Positions 1 through 8,151 of a DNA stretch of 35,642 nt are shown piece by piece. The notes under the pieces are model-generated. The model ran no database searches. It was not told the DNA's origin and saw only the letters and a list, made by a program, of their open reading frames with translations. Numbering within the stretch: the first letter of the stretch is position 1; every line of letters starts with the position of its first letter. Origin of the DNA: Flavobacteriaceae bacterium (lineage in GTDB: Bacteria > Bacteroidota > Bacteroidia > Flavobacteriales > Flavobacteriaceae); contig JAGXIE010000040.1 in assembly GCA_024635765.1 (NCBI GenBank), positions 1-35,642 of the forward strand. Direction: 5' to 3'. Made by a program: the position numbers and the translations under genes.

Positions 1-98
1 CCCAGGCCCCCTCTTTTCAACATCATAATCATAATAGATATAATCTATAAAACAAAACTAAAGGCCCTCGCTGTTACCATTTTTTGATGTGCCATTAA

Positions 99-186
99 CC
101 GGGAATTTAGAATTAGGATAGGCCGCCCGGAAATCCTGAATTTTGGGAGGAGTCGGTTATAAGGCCGGCTAATTTCTAAATTCCGG
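99..186. repeat. Imperfect inverted repeat / long hairpin
   Basis: The arm CCGGGAATTTAGAA (99-112) is matched in inverted orientation by TTCTAAATTCCGG (174-186), with one base missing. Pairing continues inward through AATTAG/CTAATT and a GGCC core. It lies in DNA without a convincing gene. It could be a structured intergenic repeat or part of an RNA; the sequence alone does not decide. Confidence 0.55.
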
Positions 187-316
187 AACTTTGCTTTTCC
201 AAAAAATGGTATATGGCAGAATGGGCCTGGAAGGTGAATCAATTGGCAGGGTGAAGTTCCAACCGGTCCCGGCACGTACAAGGCGTGAAAGAAATTCAAA
301 TCCGGCGGACTCAGAT

Positions 317-389
317 AAAAAAGTTATCCCTGGAGTGGAGCGGTTCCGCTTTTTCTGCGGATTAGCGCAACGTAGGGGATAACTTTTTT
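317..389. repeat. Perfect 14-bp inverted repeat with 45-nt loop
   Basis: AAAAAAGTTATCCC (317-330) is perfectly complementary to GGGATAACTTTTTT (376-389). The loop holds a second small hairpin, AGCGG-TT-CCGCT. The right arm ends in a T run directly before the 92-bp repeat at 391-482, so it could work as a terminator on the + strand. Its link to that repeat is only by position: the second copy of the 92-bp repeat lacks this hairpin. Confidence 0.5.
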
Positions 390-390
390 A

Positions 391-482
391 CCTGTGTCCA
401 AGACCTTTTCGACGAAGCGCTTTCCCCGCAATACGGAGCGTCTCTTTTGGGGAGTATTGTGATATAAGGGGAATGTGCTGAG
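391..482 (+). repeat. 92-bp palindromic repeat, left copy
   Basis: This stretch starts CCTGTGTCCAAGACCTTTT and ends GTGCTGAG. It recurs in the same orientation at 35152-35242 with only scattered differences. Within each copy, CTTTCCCC plus GCAATAC at the left can pair with GTATT/GTATC plus AGGGGAA at the right, so the unit is a large imperfect palindrome. It is probably a dispersed intergenic element or a miniature transposon-like repeat. No coding capacity is evident. The DNA from 490 to the IS end at 755 holds nothing I can identify. Confidence 0.75.
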
Positions 483-754
483 TTTGTTAATTTAGGTTCT
501 GTGGATTGTAAAAACTTAAATTTAGGATTAGCGCTAAAGATTTTTAGCTAATGAGAAAACACTAATAAAGGCACTTTCGATTTTCTTTTGTTTTTGGTAA
601 TCGTAGTGTAAATCTTCAGGAAGAAAAAAAGAACAATATTTACCATATACATTGATAAAACCTAATTTATAATGTTTTGAATATATTGATCCTGTTTAGG
701 TACTTTACAAAAGAAAAAATAATTGCTCCTTATTATTGGATAATAGTTTGGATT

Positions 755-2101
755 CAATACTGTCCTAAATAAATTTCAACGAATATAAAGCTATTGCTTA
801 TATGGGGTTTACCGGTGATATATTGTAAATTTCAAAAAAGAACCCCTGGTCTATTGTTTGGGGGCGGTTGTCCACTATCTTAAAATGGTTTATCAAGCCA
901 TTGTTGGAGGTTAATTTTCACAAATAAGTTGAGCCTAATAAAAGCTACCAAATTGGATAAATACCAACCGTATTTTGCCATTGCCTTGAGGGCCTTTAGT
1001 ACAAGAATGGTAATCAAAGCTGTCCATATTTGTATCATAACTGCATTTTCAGAGGTGCCCACGAATGACTTTATGTGCAATAGCTGTTTGATATCCCTAA
1101 AAAATATCTCCACTTGCCATCTACTTTTATAGAGCTCGGAAATAGTGTTTGCTGTCCAGGTTTTTTGATTTGTGATTGCTTCTATGACCTGTTTGTTTTC
1201 ATCATCCCATATTGCAACCTTTCTAAGCTTTATCGGGAACTTTTTCTTTGACTTGGTCCCTGTCAATTCAATGATTTCATCTTTAAGGATATGTTCATGC
1301 CTGTTATCGGGCAAGGGGTTTTCTTTAACGATATCGAATTTTATGTTCTCTTTATGCCTGACAACGAAAAATACCTGGTTGCTGTCCCAAACGTTCAACA
1401 GTGAGAAATCGTTGTAAAACCGGTCTGCTACCACCACGCTGTTTTTTACCAATGGGATATTATAGGCTCCTTTATTATCCGCTGTTTTGCCATTGGTAAT
1501 ATTTATATAAGCTGGCAGGTTCCCGTCATAATCAAGTAATGTGTGCATCTTTATAGCTCCTTTGGCTGTTTTATATTTTGCCCAGTCAAACAGGCTTAAG
1601 CACAAACTAATGGTGGTGGAATCCAGCAAGAAAATTTTGGATTTAATCTTGAATTTTACTCCTTTAAATTTAGCCTGTTGTCCTAAACTTTTGAGCAATT
1701 GATAATAATATTCCTGGAAAAGTTCCCAATCTCTGTTTTTGTTTTGATAGCTAATAGTGGATTTTGATGGTGCTTTGCTTATCCCCAAATTGTTTAAATT
1801 GCCGGTAGCCGAGCGTAGACCATTGCTTATATCCCTTAAAGATTGACTTTTAGCAAACTTGCAGAATAGCATCGAAACCAAATGAGTCCAGCTGGTAAAG
1901 CCTTTTTGGTGCTAGTCCGTTTGCTTTTCTTTTACAATTTCGGAAAATTTGGAACGATCCAACTTGGATATAATCTGAGAAAACAATGTTATATTTGTCA
2001 TAAGAGAGGATGTTGTTTTTGTGGTGCAGCTCAAAGTTAATTGAGTCACAGAAAACTTCCTCTCTTTTTTGATCTGATTTTAATCGTTTAGGACGCTATT
2101 G
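755..2101 (-). mobile_element. IS4-family insertion sequence, complete ends, 1347 bp
   Basis: The left end CAATACTGTCCTAAA (755-769) matches the inverted right end CAATAGCGTCCTAAA (reverse complement of 2087-2101) at 13 of 15 positions. The nonanucleotide GTTTGGATT is present just outside both ends (746-754 and 2102-2110), which is a clean 9-bp target duplication. The only gene inside is the transposase on the minus strand (880-2001). Length, target duplication size and the YREK motif of the transposase all fit the IS4 family. The insertion lies about 40 bp downstream of the lacI stop codon. Confidence 0.88.
880..2001 (-). pseudogene. IS4-family transposase with in-frame amber stop
   Basis: Read from the ATG at 2001, the frame gives 29 residues (starting MTNITLFSQII), then a TAG at 1914-1912. 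The same frame then continues without interruption to the stop at 880, for 373 codons in all. The full product has the DDE transposase layout: D127 in LLDSTT, D193 in VVADRF, and E298 within the IS4 YREK signature (Tyr-x2-Arg-x3-Glu-x6-Lys, starting at YKSRW). Only one base separates it from an intact gene (TAG in place of, for example, AAG or CAG), so the inactivation is recent. A shorter product starting at TTG 1881 would still hold the catalytic core but lack the N-terminal 40 residues, which probably help bind the IS ends. Confidence 0.9.
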
Positions 2102-2152
2102 GTTTGGATTATATTTATTCAGGTTGGTCTAGTTCTTTGAATGATATTTATT

Positions 2153-3187
2153 TTACATGACGTTTTCCTTGGTGAGGATTTCCAAAGGAGAATATACTTT
2201 AGCCAGCGGTTGTTTTTTTTCTATCAAATAATTGGTCATCAGTTTAATTGATTTATATCCTTGTTTAAATGGTTTTTGGGAAATCAAAAAAGAAACTTTG
2301 TCCTCTTTTAGGCACCTTACGTTCTGTTTGGTACCATCAAATCCGATTAAAGATAATGTTTGGGTTTTTAAATCTTCTATGCAATCCGCAAAAACTGATA
2401 TTTTACTGTTGGGCACAAAGACTCCCCTTATAGTAGGATTATTTTTTAAAATTGAACCAAGCTTTTCTTTTAAAGCATTAATATTATTTAAATTACAAGT
2501 ATGTGCATTAATGGTCCTTATTAAAATCTTATTATCTGAAAAATAATCAGTAAACCCATTTATCCTCCTGGAAATAGCATGATTGTCATCAATGCTTGAT
2601 CTGGTTTGAATTATCATTACCGAACACTCATCCCGCAGACATAAATGCATTAATTTCCCAGCCAGAAAACCACTTTGGTAAGATTCCTGACCAATAAAGG
2701 AAAGGTTCTTACATCCTTCAATATCAATATTTAGGAATATGTAGGGAATATTATTTTGTTCTAACTTTAATACAATTTGCTGTGTTTCTTTTCGAAATGT
2801 GGGTACAATTATTACCCCATCGGGCATAGAATCCAACAATGCTTGAAATTGACTTAAATAAGTAGAAACTTTAAATTGATCAAATGCAAAGTTTTCAACT
2901 TTTATTCCAAATATTTCTACTTCTTCCCGGGCCGTAGTTATTCCCATTAGCGGTGCCTCCCAAAAAATATTTTCTTCATTAAAATCAGGAAGTAAAGTTG
3001 CGATCTTGAGATTTTTTTTCGAGGCAAGAGAGCTCGCCATTATGTTGAGTTTAAAATTATACCTTTTTAGGAGCAGTTTTATTTCCCCTTCAGTTTTTTT
3101 AGAAACCCCACCGCGATTATGAAGCACCCTGTCTACTGTTCCCGTAGATACATTGGCTTCCATTGCGATATCTTTAATTGTTTTCAA
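2153..3187 (-). CDS. LacI-family transcriptional regulator
   Basis: A 344-aa protein of normal LacI/GalR length. Residues 2-50 form the helix-turn-helix and hinge, with IKDIA and GTVDRVLHNRGGVS motifs. Residues from about 58 on form a periplasmic-binding-protein-like sensor domain, seen in IATLLPDF, DGVIIVPTF and LSFIGQES. The start is TTG (3187-3185); no ATG lies upstream in frame, and the decayed duplicate at 21414 keeps the same TTG. It is transcribed divergently from susC, and the shared intergenic region holds three GTGTGCGGACAC-like palindromes that are its most likely operators. LacI proteins normally repress and are released by a sugar ligand. The GTVDRV helix differs from the STVSRAL type common next to alpha-glucan loci, so the ligand might be something other than a maltooligosaccharide (inference). 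Confidence 0.9.
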   Translation of the reverse strand: MKTIKDIAMEANVSTGTVDRVLHNRGGVSKKTEGEIKLLLKRYNFKLNIMASSLASKKNLKIATLLPDFNEENIFWEAPLMGITTAREEVEIFGIKVENFAFDQFKVSTYLSQFQALLDSMPDGVIIVPTFRKETQQIVLKLEQNNIPYIFLNIDIEGCKNLSFIGQESYQSGFLAGKLMHLCLRDECSVMIIQTRSSIDDNHAISRRINGFTDYFSDNKILIRTINAHTCNLNNINALKEKLGSILKNNPTIRGVFVPNSKISVFADCIEDLKTQTLSLIGFDGTKQNVRCLKEDKVSFLISQKPFKQGYKSIKLMTNYLIEKKQPLAKVYSPLEILTKENVM

Positions 3188-3235
3188 TTTACAGGTTTTT
3201 ATTATTCTGTAAATATAATTTTTTAATTTTAATTA

Positions 3236-3247
3236 GTGTGCGGACAC
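3236..3247. promoter_or_regulatory. Probable LacI operator, lacI-proximal
   Basis: GTGTGCGGACAC, an imperfect palindrome identical to the sites at 3313-3324, 21463-21474 and 21542-21553. It lies 49 bp upstream of the lacI TTG start. On the minus strand it is preceded by a near-match to the TAnnTTTG box, so it could mediate autoregulation. Confidence 0.65.
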
Positions 3248-3283
3248 AAAAATTAATTTTTTTAAGAAAATTTTATTAAAAAG

Positions 3284-3324
3284 TTGTTTTTCTATAATTA
3301 ATTTTTACTTTTGTGTGCGGACAC
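3284..3324 (+). promoter_or_regulatory. Bacteroidota-type promoter overlapping an operator (distal susC promoter)
   Basis: TTG at 3284-3286 is followed after 19 nt by TACTTTTG (3306-3313), a perfect TAnnTTTG box. The operator GTGTGCGGACAC begins on its last G (3313-3324), over the expected transcription start. This is a standard repressor-blocked layout. It is about 110 bp upstream of the susC start codon. Confidence 0.65.
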
Positions 3325-3359
3325 GGAAGTATTTTATTGTAGCAAATGTTAAATATATG

Positions 3360-3401
3360 TTGTTTTACAAATAGGTATAACTAAATTTGTGTGCGCACAC
3401 A
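3360..3401 (+). promoter_or_regulatory. susC promoter overlapping a perfect palindromic operator
   Basis: TTG at 3360-3362, a 19-nt spacer and TAAATTTG at 3382-3389 match the Bacteroidota -33/-7 consensus. The perfect 14-bp palindrome TGTGTGCGCACACA (3388-3401) starts within the -7 box. Spacing and overlap are the same as in the promoter 76 bp upstream, so two tandem promoters appear to be controlled by the same repressor. Confidence 0.7.
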
Positions 3402-3433
3402 TAGTACCTCGATTAATTAAAAAATAAATTATT

Positions 3434-6400
3434 ATGAATCAAAAAAAAATTAAATGCTTTCTTGTGCCATTAATGTGTTTGCTATTTGGCTTTGTGTTTT
3501 CACAGGATATTCATATTTCTGGAAATGTTACAGATGTGAATGGAATTGCCCTTCCAGGTGTCACTATTCAGGAAAAGGGTACAAACAATGGAGTTTTAAC
3601 GGATTTTGATGGGAGTTTCGCTATTGAGGTGAGTTCCACAGAATCGATATTGGAATTTAAATATGTGGGAATGAAATCCCATTCTATAATTGTTGGTGGA
3701 AATACTTCAATGAATGTTCAAATGGAAGTAGACTCTCAATCTTTAGATGAAGTCGTGGTAGTTGGGTATGGTAGTGTTAAAAAAGAGGACTTAACAGGTT
3801 CTGTAGATGTCATTTCCTCAAAAGACTTTAATAAAGGAGCTATTACCTCTCCTGATCAATTGCTTCAAGGTAAGATAGCTGGTGTAAGAATTACCAATGC
3901 CGGTGGACAACCAGATGCTTCCCCAAACATTCGTATTCGTGGTGGCGCTTCACTTACCGCAAACAGTAACCCTCTTATAGTAATTGACGGGATTCCTGTA
4001 GATAATGAAGGAATAGCCGGTGTTAGTAACCCTTTGTCGTTAATAAATCCAAATGACATTGAAAGCTTTACGGTTTTAAAAGACGCCTCTGCTACTGCCA
4101 TTTATGGGTCTCGTGCTTCTAACGGAGTTTTAATTATTACCACGAAAAAAGGAACATCTGGTGAGGCTCAATTTAATTTCTCAGCTAGGACATCACTAAG
4201 CAATGTGGGCACCAATAATCAAATTCAAGTTATGGATAGCAAATCTTTTGTCAAATTTGCTCAAGATTTTTTTCCTGATGATATAGGAGTTCTTGGGGTT
4301 CCAATTGGTTCAGCAATCACCAATGAGCCCATAAGTCAAATTATAAGTACACCAGATGGTGAAAGAGCTATATACAATACCAATTGGCAAGATGTTATTT
4401 ATAGAACAGCTATAACTAAAGATTACACCTTTAGTACAAGAGCCAATATATTGAATAAAATACCAGTAAGAGCTTCTGTGGGTTACAATAACACAGAAGG
4501 TGTTGTAAAAAGGAGTGACTACGAAAGAATAACAGCTGCGTTAAGGTTATCGCCTAAGGTTTTTGATGACCATTTAAAAATCGACCTTAATGCCAAAGGG
4601 AGTATGGTCGATAAAAACGCCGTTGATGAAGGAGGAGCTCTAGGCGGTGCGGTTTCTATGGATCCTACTAAACCCATATACGATGAAAATTCAATATTCG
4701 ATGGTTATTATAGCAAAATACGGCCTGCCAATGATCCTTTAAATCCTAACCAAAGAATTGGAGCGAGCAACCCATTGGCATTACTGCAACAGAGAGATAG
4801 GCCTCATAAAGTAAATAGTTTATTAGCTAGTCTTGAACTTGATTACCAGTTCCATTTTTTACCGGAATTAAGAGCTGTTACCAATGTTGGGCTTGAAGCT
4901 TCAAAGGCAACCATAAGTGAAACGTTTGCAGAAAACGCCATTGCAACGTATACATTGGTGCCTGATCCAAATGTGCCAACCGGCACCTACATTTTTAACC
5001 CAGGAAAAAGTTATGCTGAAAGACAAACCAAGACCAATACAACTTGGGAATCATATTTAGTATATAAAAAGGAGTTTGGGCCTGGATTTTTAAAATCTTT
5101 TGACGTTCAGGGTGGCTACTCTTACCAAAACTTTAAAAAGGATGGTAATAAGGACCAGTTTAAGAATGATCCCGTTACTGGTGTAAGAATACTAAACATA
5201 GATGATGAAAACCCCAATAATAGATATTTTAGTCTCCTAAACCTTCAATCATTCTTTGGAAGATCAAACATCAATTTAGGCAATAAATATTTAGCTACCT
5301 TATCCTTTAGAGCAGATGCATCTTCTTTCTTTACTAAAGAAAACCGTTGGGGCTATTTCCCTGCTGCAGCATTGGCCTGGAAAGTAAAAGAAGAAATATT
5401 TTTAAAGGACGTTAATTTTATTAATGACTTTAAGATACGTTTTGGCTGGGGAGAAACTGGACAACAAGATATTTCTGGTTCCGTTGGATTTTTCCCTTCA
5501 ATACCTTTATTTGAAATTGGTTCACCTGAAAGCCAATATATTGAAGGCATCACATTGTATAATGCAAAAGAGTTTAACCCTGACTTAACGTGGGAAAAAT
5601 CAACTACCTATAACTTAGGTGTTGATTTTGATTTCTTTAAAAACAATGTCTTGTCAGGTTCATTTGATATCTTTAAAAGAGAAACAACTGATTTATTGGT
5701 ATTGACCAATGTGCCTCCAGGACAAGCATTAAGTGATCGTTTAATTCAAAACGTTGGAGCCACAGACAGTAAAGGATTTGAATTAAACTTGAATTTAAAT
5801 CCAATACAAACCGATAATATAGCTTTATCTTTGTACGGCAATTTATCTTACAATATTACTGAAGTAACGGACTTACATGGTTTGGACCAAATTACAACGG
5901 GTTCAAGGTTGCCCACAGGTACCGGAAACTTTATTTTTGCCCATGCTATAGGCGAAGAAGCAGGTTCTGCATGGGTGCTTAAGCAAGTCTATGACACGGC
6001 CGGAAAACCAATTTATGGTGCTTTTGTGGATCGTAACAACGACGGAAAGATTACAGATGACGACAGATATTTCAGAGCAATCCAACCCAATTGGACCTTT
6101 GGTTTTGGGTTTAACTTCAATTACAAGAATTGGGACCTGAGTTCTAGTTTCAGGGGCCAGATGGATGGAGAAATCTACAATGCAAGAAAACTTACGCATG
6201 GCTTTGCTCTAAATGCATTGGCACAAGACGGAAGTTCCATAAACAATGTTTTGGACTTTAACGCCGGTAAGGCCGAACCGGAATTTTCCCGTATTGTAGA
6301 CCCAGTGCAATTTTCAGATTATTACATTGAGAACGCTTCTTTCTTGAGATGTGAAAATATTACTTTAGGACATACCCTTAAAGATGTCATTAAAAACACT

Positions 6401-6544
6401 ACTGTTCAAATTTACGCAGGGGTCAACAATCCTTTTATAATTTCTAACTACAGTGGTCAGGATCCTGAAAACTTTAGCGGTATAGATACTAATTTCTATC
6501 CACGCCCTATAGTATATAATTTAGGTTTAAATCTTGATTTTTAA
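3434..6544 (+). CDS. susC: SusC/RagA-type TonB-dependent outer-membrane transporter
   Basis: A 1036-aa protein, the usual length for SusC. Residues 1-24 are a signal peptide ending VFSQ. Residues 26-115 are a carboxypeptidase-regulatory-like domain (ISGNVTDVNGIALPGV). A TonB-box-like DEVVVVGYG follows, then the plug domain with the SusC hallmark DASATAIYGSRASNGVLIITTKKG region. The rest is a 22-strand barrel ending in YNLGLNLDF. It imports oligosaccharides across the outer membrane with the SusD partner encoded 41 bp downstream. Neighbouring amylases indicate maltooligosaccharides as substrate. It is first in the operon, directly behind two operator-controlled promoters. Confidence 0.96.
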   Translation: MNQKKIKCFLVPLMCLLFGFVFSQDIHISGNVTDVNGIALPGVTIQEKGTNNGVLTDFDGSFAIEVSSTESILEFKYVGMKSHSIIVGGNTSMNVQMEVDSQSLDEVVVVGYGSVKKEDLTGSVDVISSKDFNKGAITSPDQLLQGKIAGVRITNAGGQPDASPNIRIRGGASLTANSNPLIVIDGIPVDNEGIAGVSNPLSLINPNDIESFTVLKDASATAIYGSRASNGVLIITTKKGTSGEAQFNFSARTSLSNVGTNNQIQVMDSKSFVKFAQDFFPDDIGVLGVPIGSAITNEPISQIISTPDGERAIYNTNWQDVIYRTAITKDYTFSTRANILNKIPVRASVGYNNTEGVVKRSDYERITAALRLSPKVFDDHLKIDLNAKGSMVDKNAVDEGGALGGAVSMDPTKPIYDENSIFDGYYSKIRPANDPLNPNQRIGASNPLALLQQRDRPHKVNSLLASLELDYQFHFLPELRAVTNVGLEASKATISETFAENAIATYTLVPDPNVPTGTYIFNPGKSYAERQTKTNTTWESYLVYKKEFGPGFLKSFDVQGGYSYQNFKKDGNKDQFKNDPVTGVRILNIDDENPNNRYFSLLNLQSFFGRSNINLGNKYLATLSFRADASSFFTKENRWGYFPAAALAWKVKEEIFLKDVNFINDFKIRFGWGETGQQDISGSVGFFPSIPLFEIGSPESQYIEGITLYNAKEFNPDLTWEKSTTYNLGVDFDFFKNNVLSGSFDIFKRETTDLLVLTNVPPGQALSDRLIQNVGATDSKGFELNLNLNPIQTDNIALSLYGNLSYNITEVTDLHGLDQITTGSRLPTGTGNFIFAHAIGEEAGSAWVLKQVYDTAGKPIYGAFVDRNNDGKITDDDRYFRAIQPNWTFGFGFNFNYKNWDLSSSFRGQMDGEIYNARKLTHGFALNALAQDGSSINNVLDFNAGKAEPEFSRIVDPVQFSDYYIENASFLRCENITLGHTLKDVIKNTTVQIYAGVNNPFIISNYSGQDPENFSGIDTNFYPRPIVYNLGLNLDF

Positions 6545-6585
6545 AAAAATTATAACTCTATTAAACTATTAAAAAAAATTCAACT

Positions 6586-8136
6586 ATGAAAAATAGCATT
6601 TTAAAATTTATTTTTGGGTTGTTAGCTGTCTTATCAGCAGTTAATTGTACTGATGAATTAGAAACCAAACCTAAAGTAGAACTATCGTTAGAAGAACTTT
6701 TGGCTCGTGATCCTAATGCTGTAGAAGGCATTTTAGCAAGACTTTATTCCACCTTGGCATTATCTGGTGTAGATGGACCAGGTAGTTCAGATATCAGTGA
6801 TGATGCCGGGGAATCTCCTTTTTTAAGAGGGCTTATAAATCTTGAAGATTTAACTGCTGATGGTATGAAAAATAGATGGGGAGATAATGGTTTAGACCAA
6901 TTGACAACAACAACAGATTGGACAGATCAAAATAAGTTCTTCAGATATATGTATAACAGAATTTTCTTCACCATTCCTCAATGCAATAATCTTTTATCGA
7001 TCCTGCCAAATGTCGACGTTGAAAACAAGGATGCTGTTACGTCTGAAGTTAGATTTTTAAGGGCATTTGCCAATTATTATTTAATTAATATTTTTGGAAA
7101 AGGTGTTTTAGCAACCGAAGAAAATTTCGGACAAACAGAACCTCTACCTGAAGCCTCAAGGCAAGAATTATTTGATTTTGTAGAGGCAGAATTGTTGGAA
7201 ATTGAGCCTTTATTGCCCGCTACCAATACTTATGGTAGGGCAACAAAAGGAGCCGCCCAAATGTTATTGTCTAATTTATATTTAAATGCTGAAGTCTTTA
7301 CTGGTACGCCTAGGTATAATGATGCCGTGACCTATATTAATAAAGTTATAGCTGGCCCATATTCATTGGCCCCTAGTTTTGTAAGTCTTTTTTCGTCCGA
7401 TAATAATACTACAATTGCAGCAAGTGAAATTATTTTCCCTTTGATTGCAGACTCCCAAGTAAGTCAAAGTTTTGGTAACACCACTTATATTGTAAACGGT
7501 AGTTTAAGAGCGGAAACCATACCTTTGGCACAATTTGGCGCTAGAGATGGCTGGGGTGGTCACAGGGCTACTAAAGCTTGGTACGGTTTATACGGTGATT
7601 TAAATGCTTCAACAGATGACAGGGCCAAATTATTTTGGACTGAAGGACACGAATTTGAAATGGTTGACTATAAAAAATGGACCGATGGCTATCCTTCCAT
7701 TAAATTCAGAAACACTAATTTTGTGGGAGAATCTCTTGTTTCGCAATTTTCAAGTACAGATTTTCCATTGTACAGGCTTGCCGATGCTTATTTAATGTAT
7801 GCCGAATGTGCCATAAGAGGCGCTGCAGGTGCAGACATGAATACAGCGGTACAATATGTAAACGCCGTTAGAACCCGTTCTAATGCTTCCTCGATAACCC
7901 AATCTAATTTAACTTTAGAATTTATATTGGATGAACGTGCCAGAGAATTAAACTTAGAAGGCCACAGAAGAACAGACCTGATTCGTTTTGGAAAATTTAC
8001 AGGAGGCAATTATTTATGGCCTTGGAAAGGTGCTACGGTAAATGGAACTTCAATACCAGACACATATAACCTGTTCCCAATTCCATCAACGGCTCTACTG
8101 GCTAATCCTAATTTAACTCAAAACCCAGGATATTAA
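6586..8136 (+). CDS. susD: SusD/RagB-family surface glycan-binding lipoprotein
   Basis: A 516-aa protein with a lipoprotein signal whose Cys22 sits in AVNCTDELE; acidic residues after the Cys fit surface export in Bacteroidota. The N-terminal TPR-like part includes FLRAFANYYLINIFG. The C-terminal part has the typical LDERARELNLEGHRRTDLIRFG and ends LFPIPSTALLANPNLTQNPGY. It caps the SusC barrel and hands over glycan. It is 41 bp after susC and 15 bp before the SusE/F-like gene, so clearly in the same operon. Confidence 0.96.
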   Translation: MKNSILKFIFGLLAVLSAVNCTDELETKPKVELSLEELLARDPNAVEGILARLYSTLALSGVDGPGSSDISDDAGESPFLRGLINLEDLTADGMKNRWGDNGLDQLTTTTDWTDQNKFFRYMYNRIFFTIPQCNNLLSILPNVDVENKDAVTSEVRFLRAFANYYLINIFGKGVLATEENFGQTEPLPEASRQELFDFVEAELLEIEPLLPATNTYGRATKGAAQMLLSNLYLNAEVFTGTPRYNDAVTYINKVIAGPYSLAPSFVSLFSSDNNTTIAASEIIFPLIADSQVSQSFGNTTYIVNGSLRAETIPLAQFGARDGWGGHRATKAWYGLYGDLNASTDDRAKLFWTEGHEFEMVDYKKWTDGYPSIKFRNTNFVGESLVSQFSSTDFPLYRLADAYLMYAECAIRGAAGADMNTAVQYVNAVRTRSNASSITQSNLTLEFILDERARELNLEGHRRTDLIRFGKFTGGNYLWPWKGATVNGTSIPDTYNLFPIPSTALLANPNLTQNPGY

Positions 8137-8151
8137 ACTAAACCAGAAACA

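Noticed and set aside
45-299. 84-codon open frame on the minus strand
   Set aside because: It overlaps the hairpin at 99-186, shows no protein-like features and competes with the frame on the other strand.
191-382. 63-codon open frame on the + strand
   Set aside because: It runs through the perfect inverted repeat at 317-389, has no recognisable domain and no promoter; best explained by the repeats.
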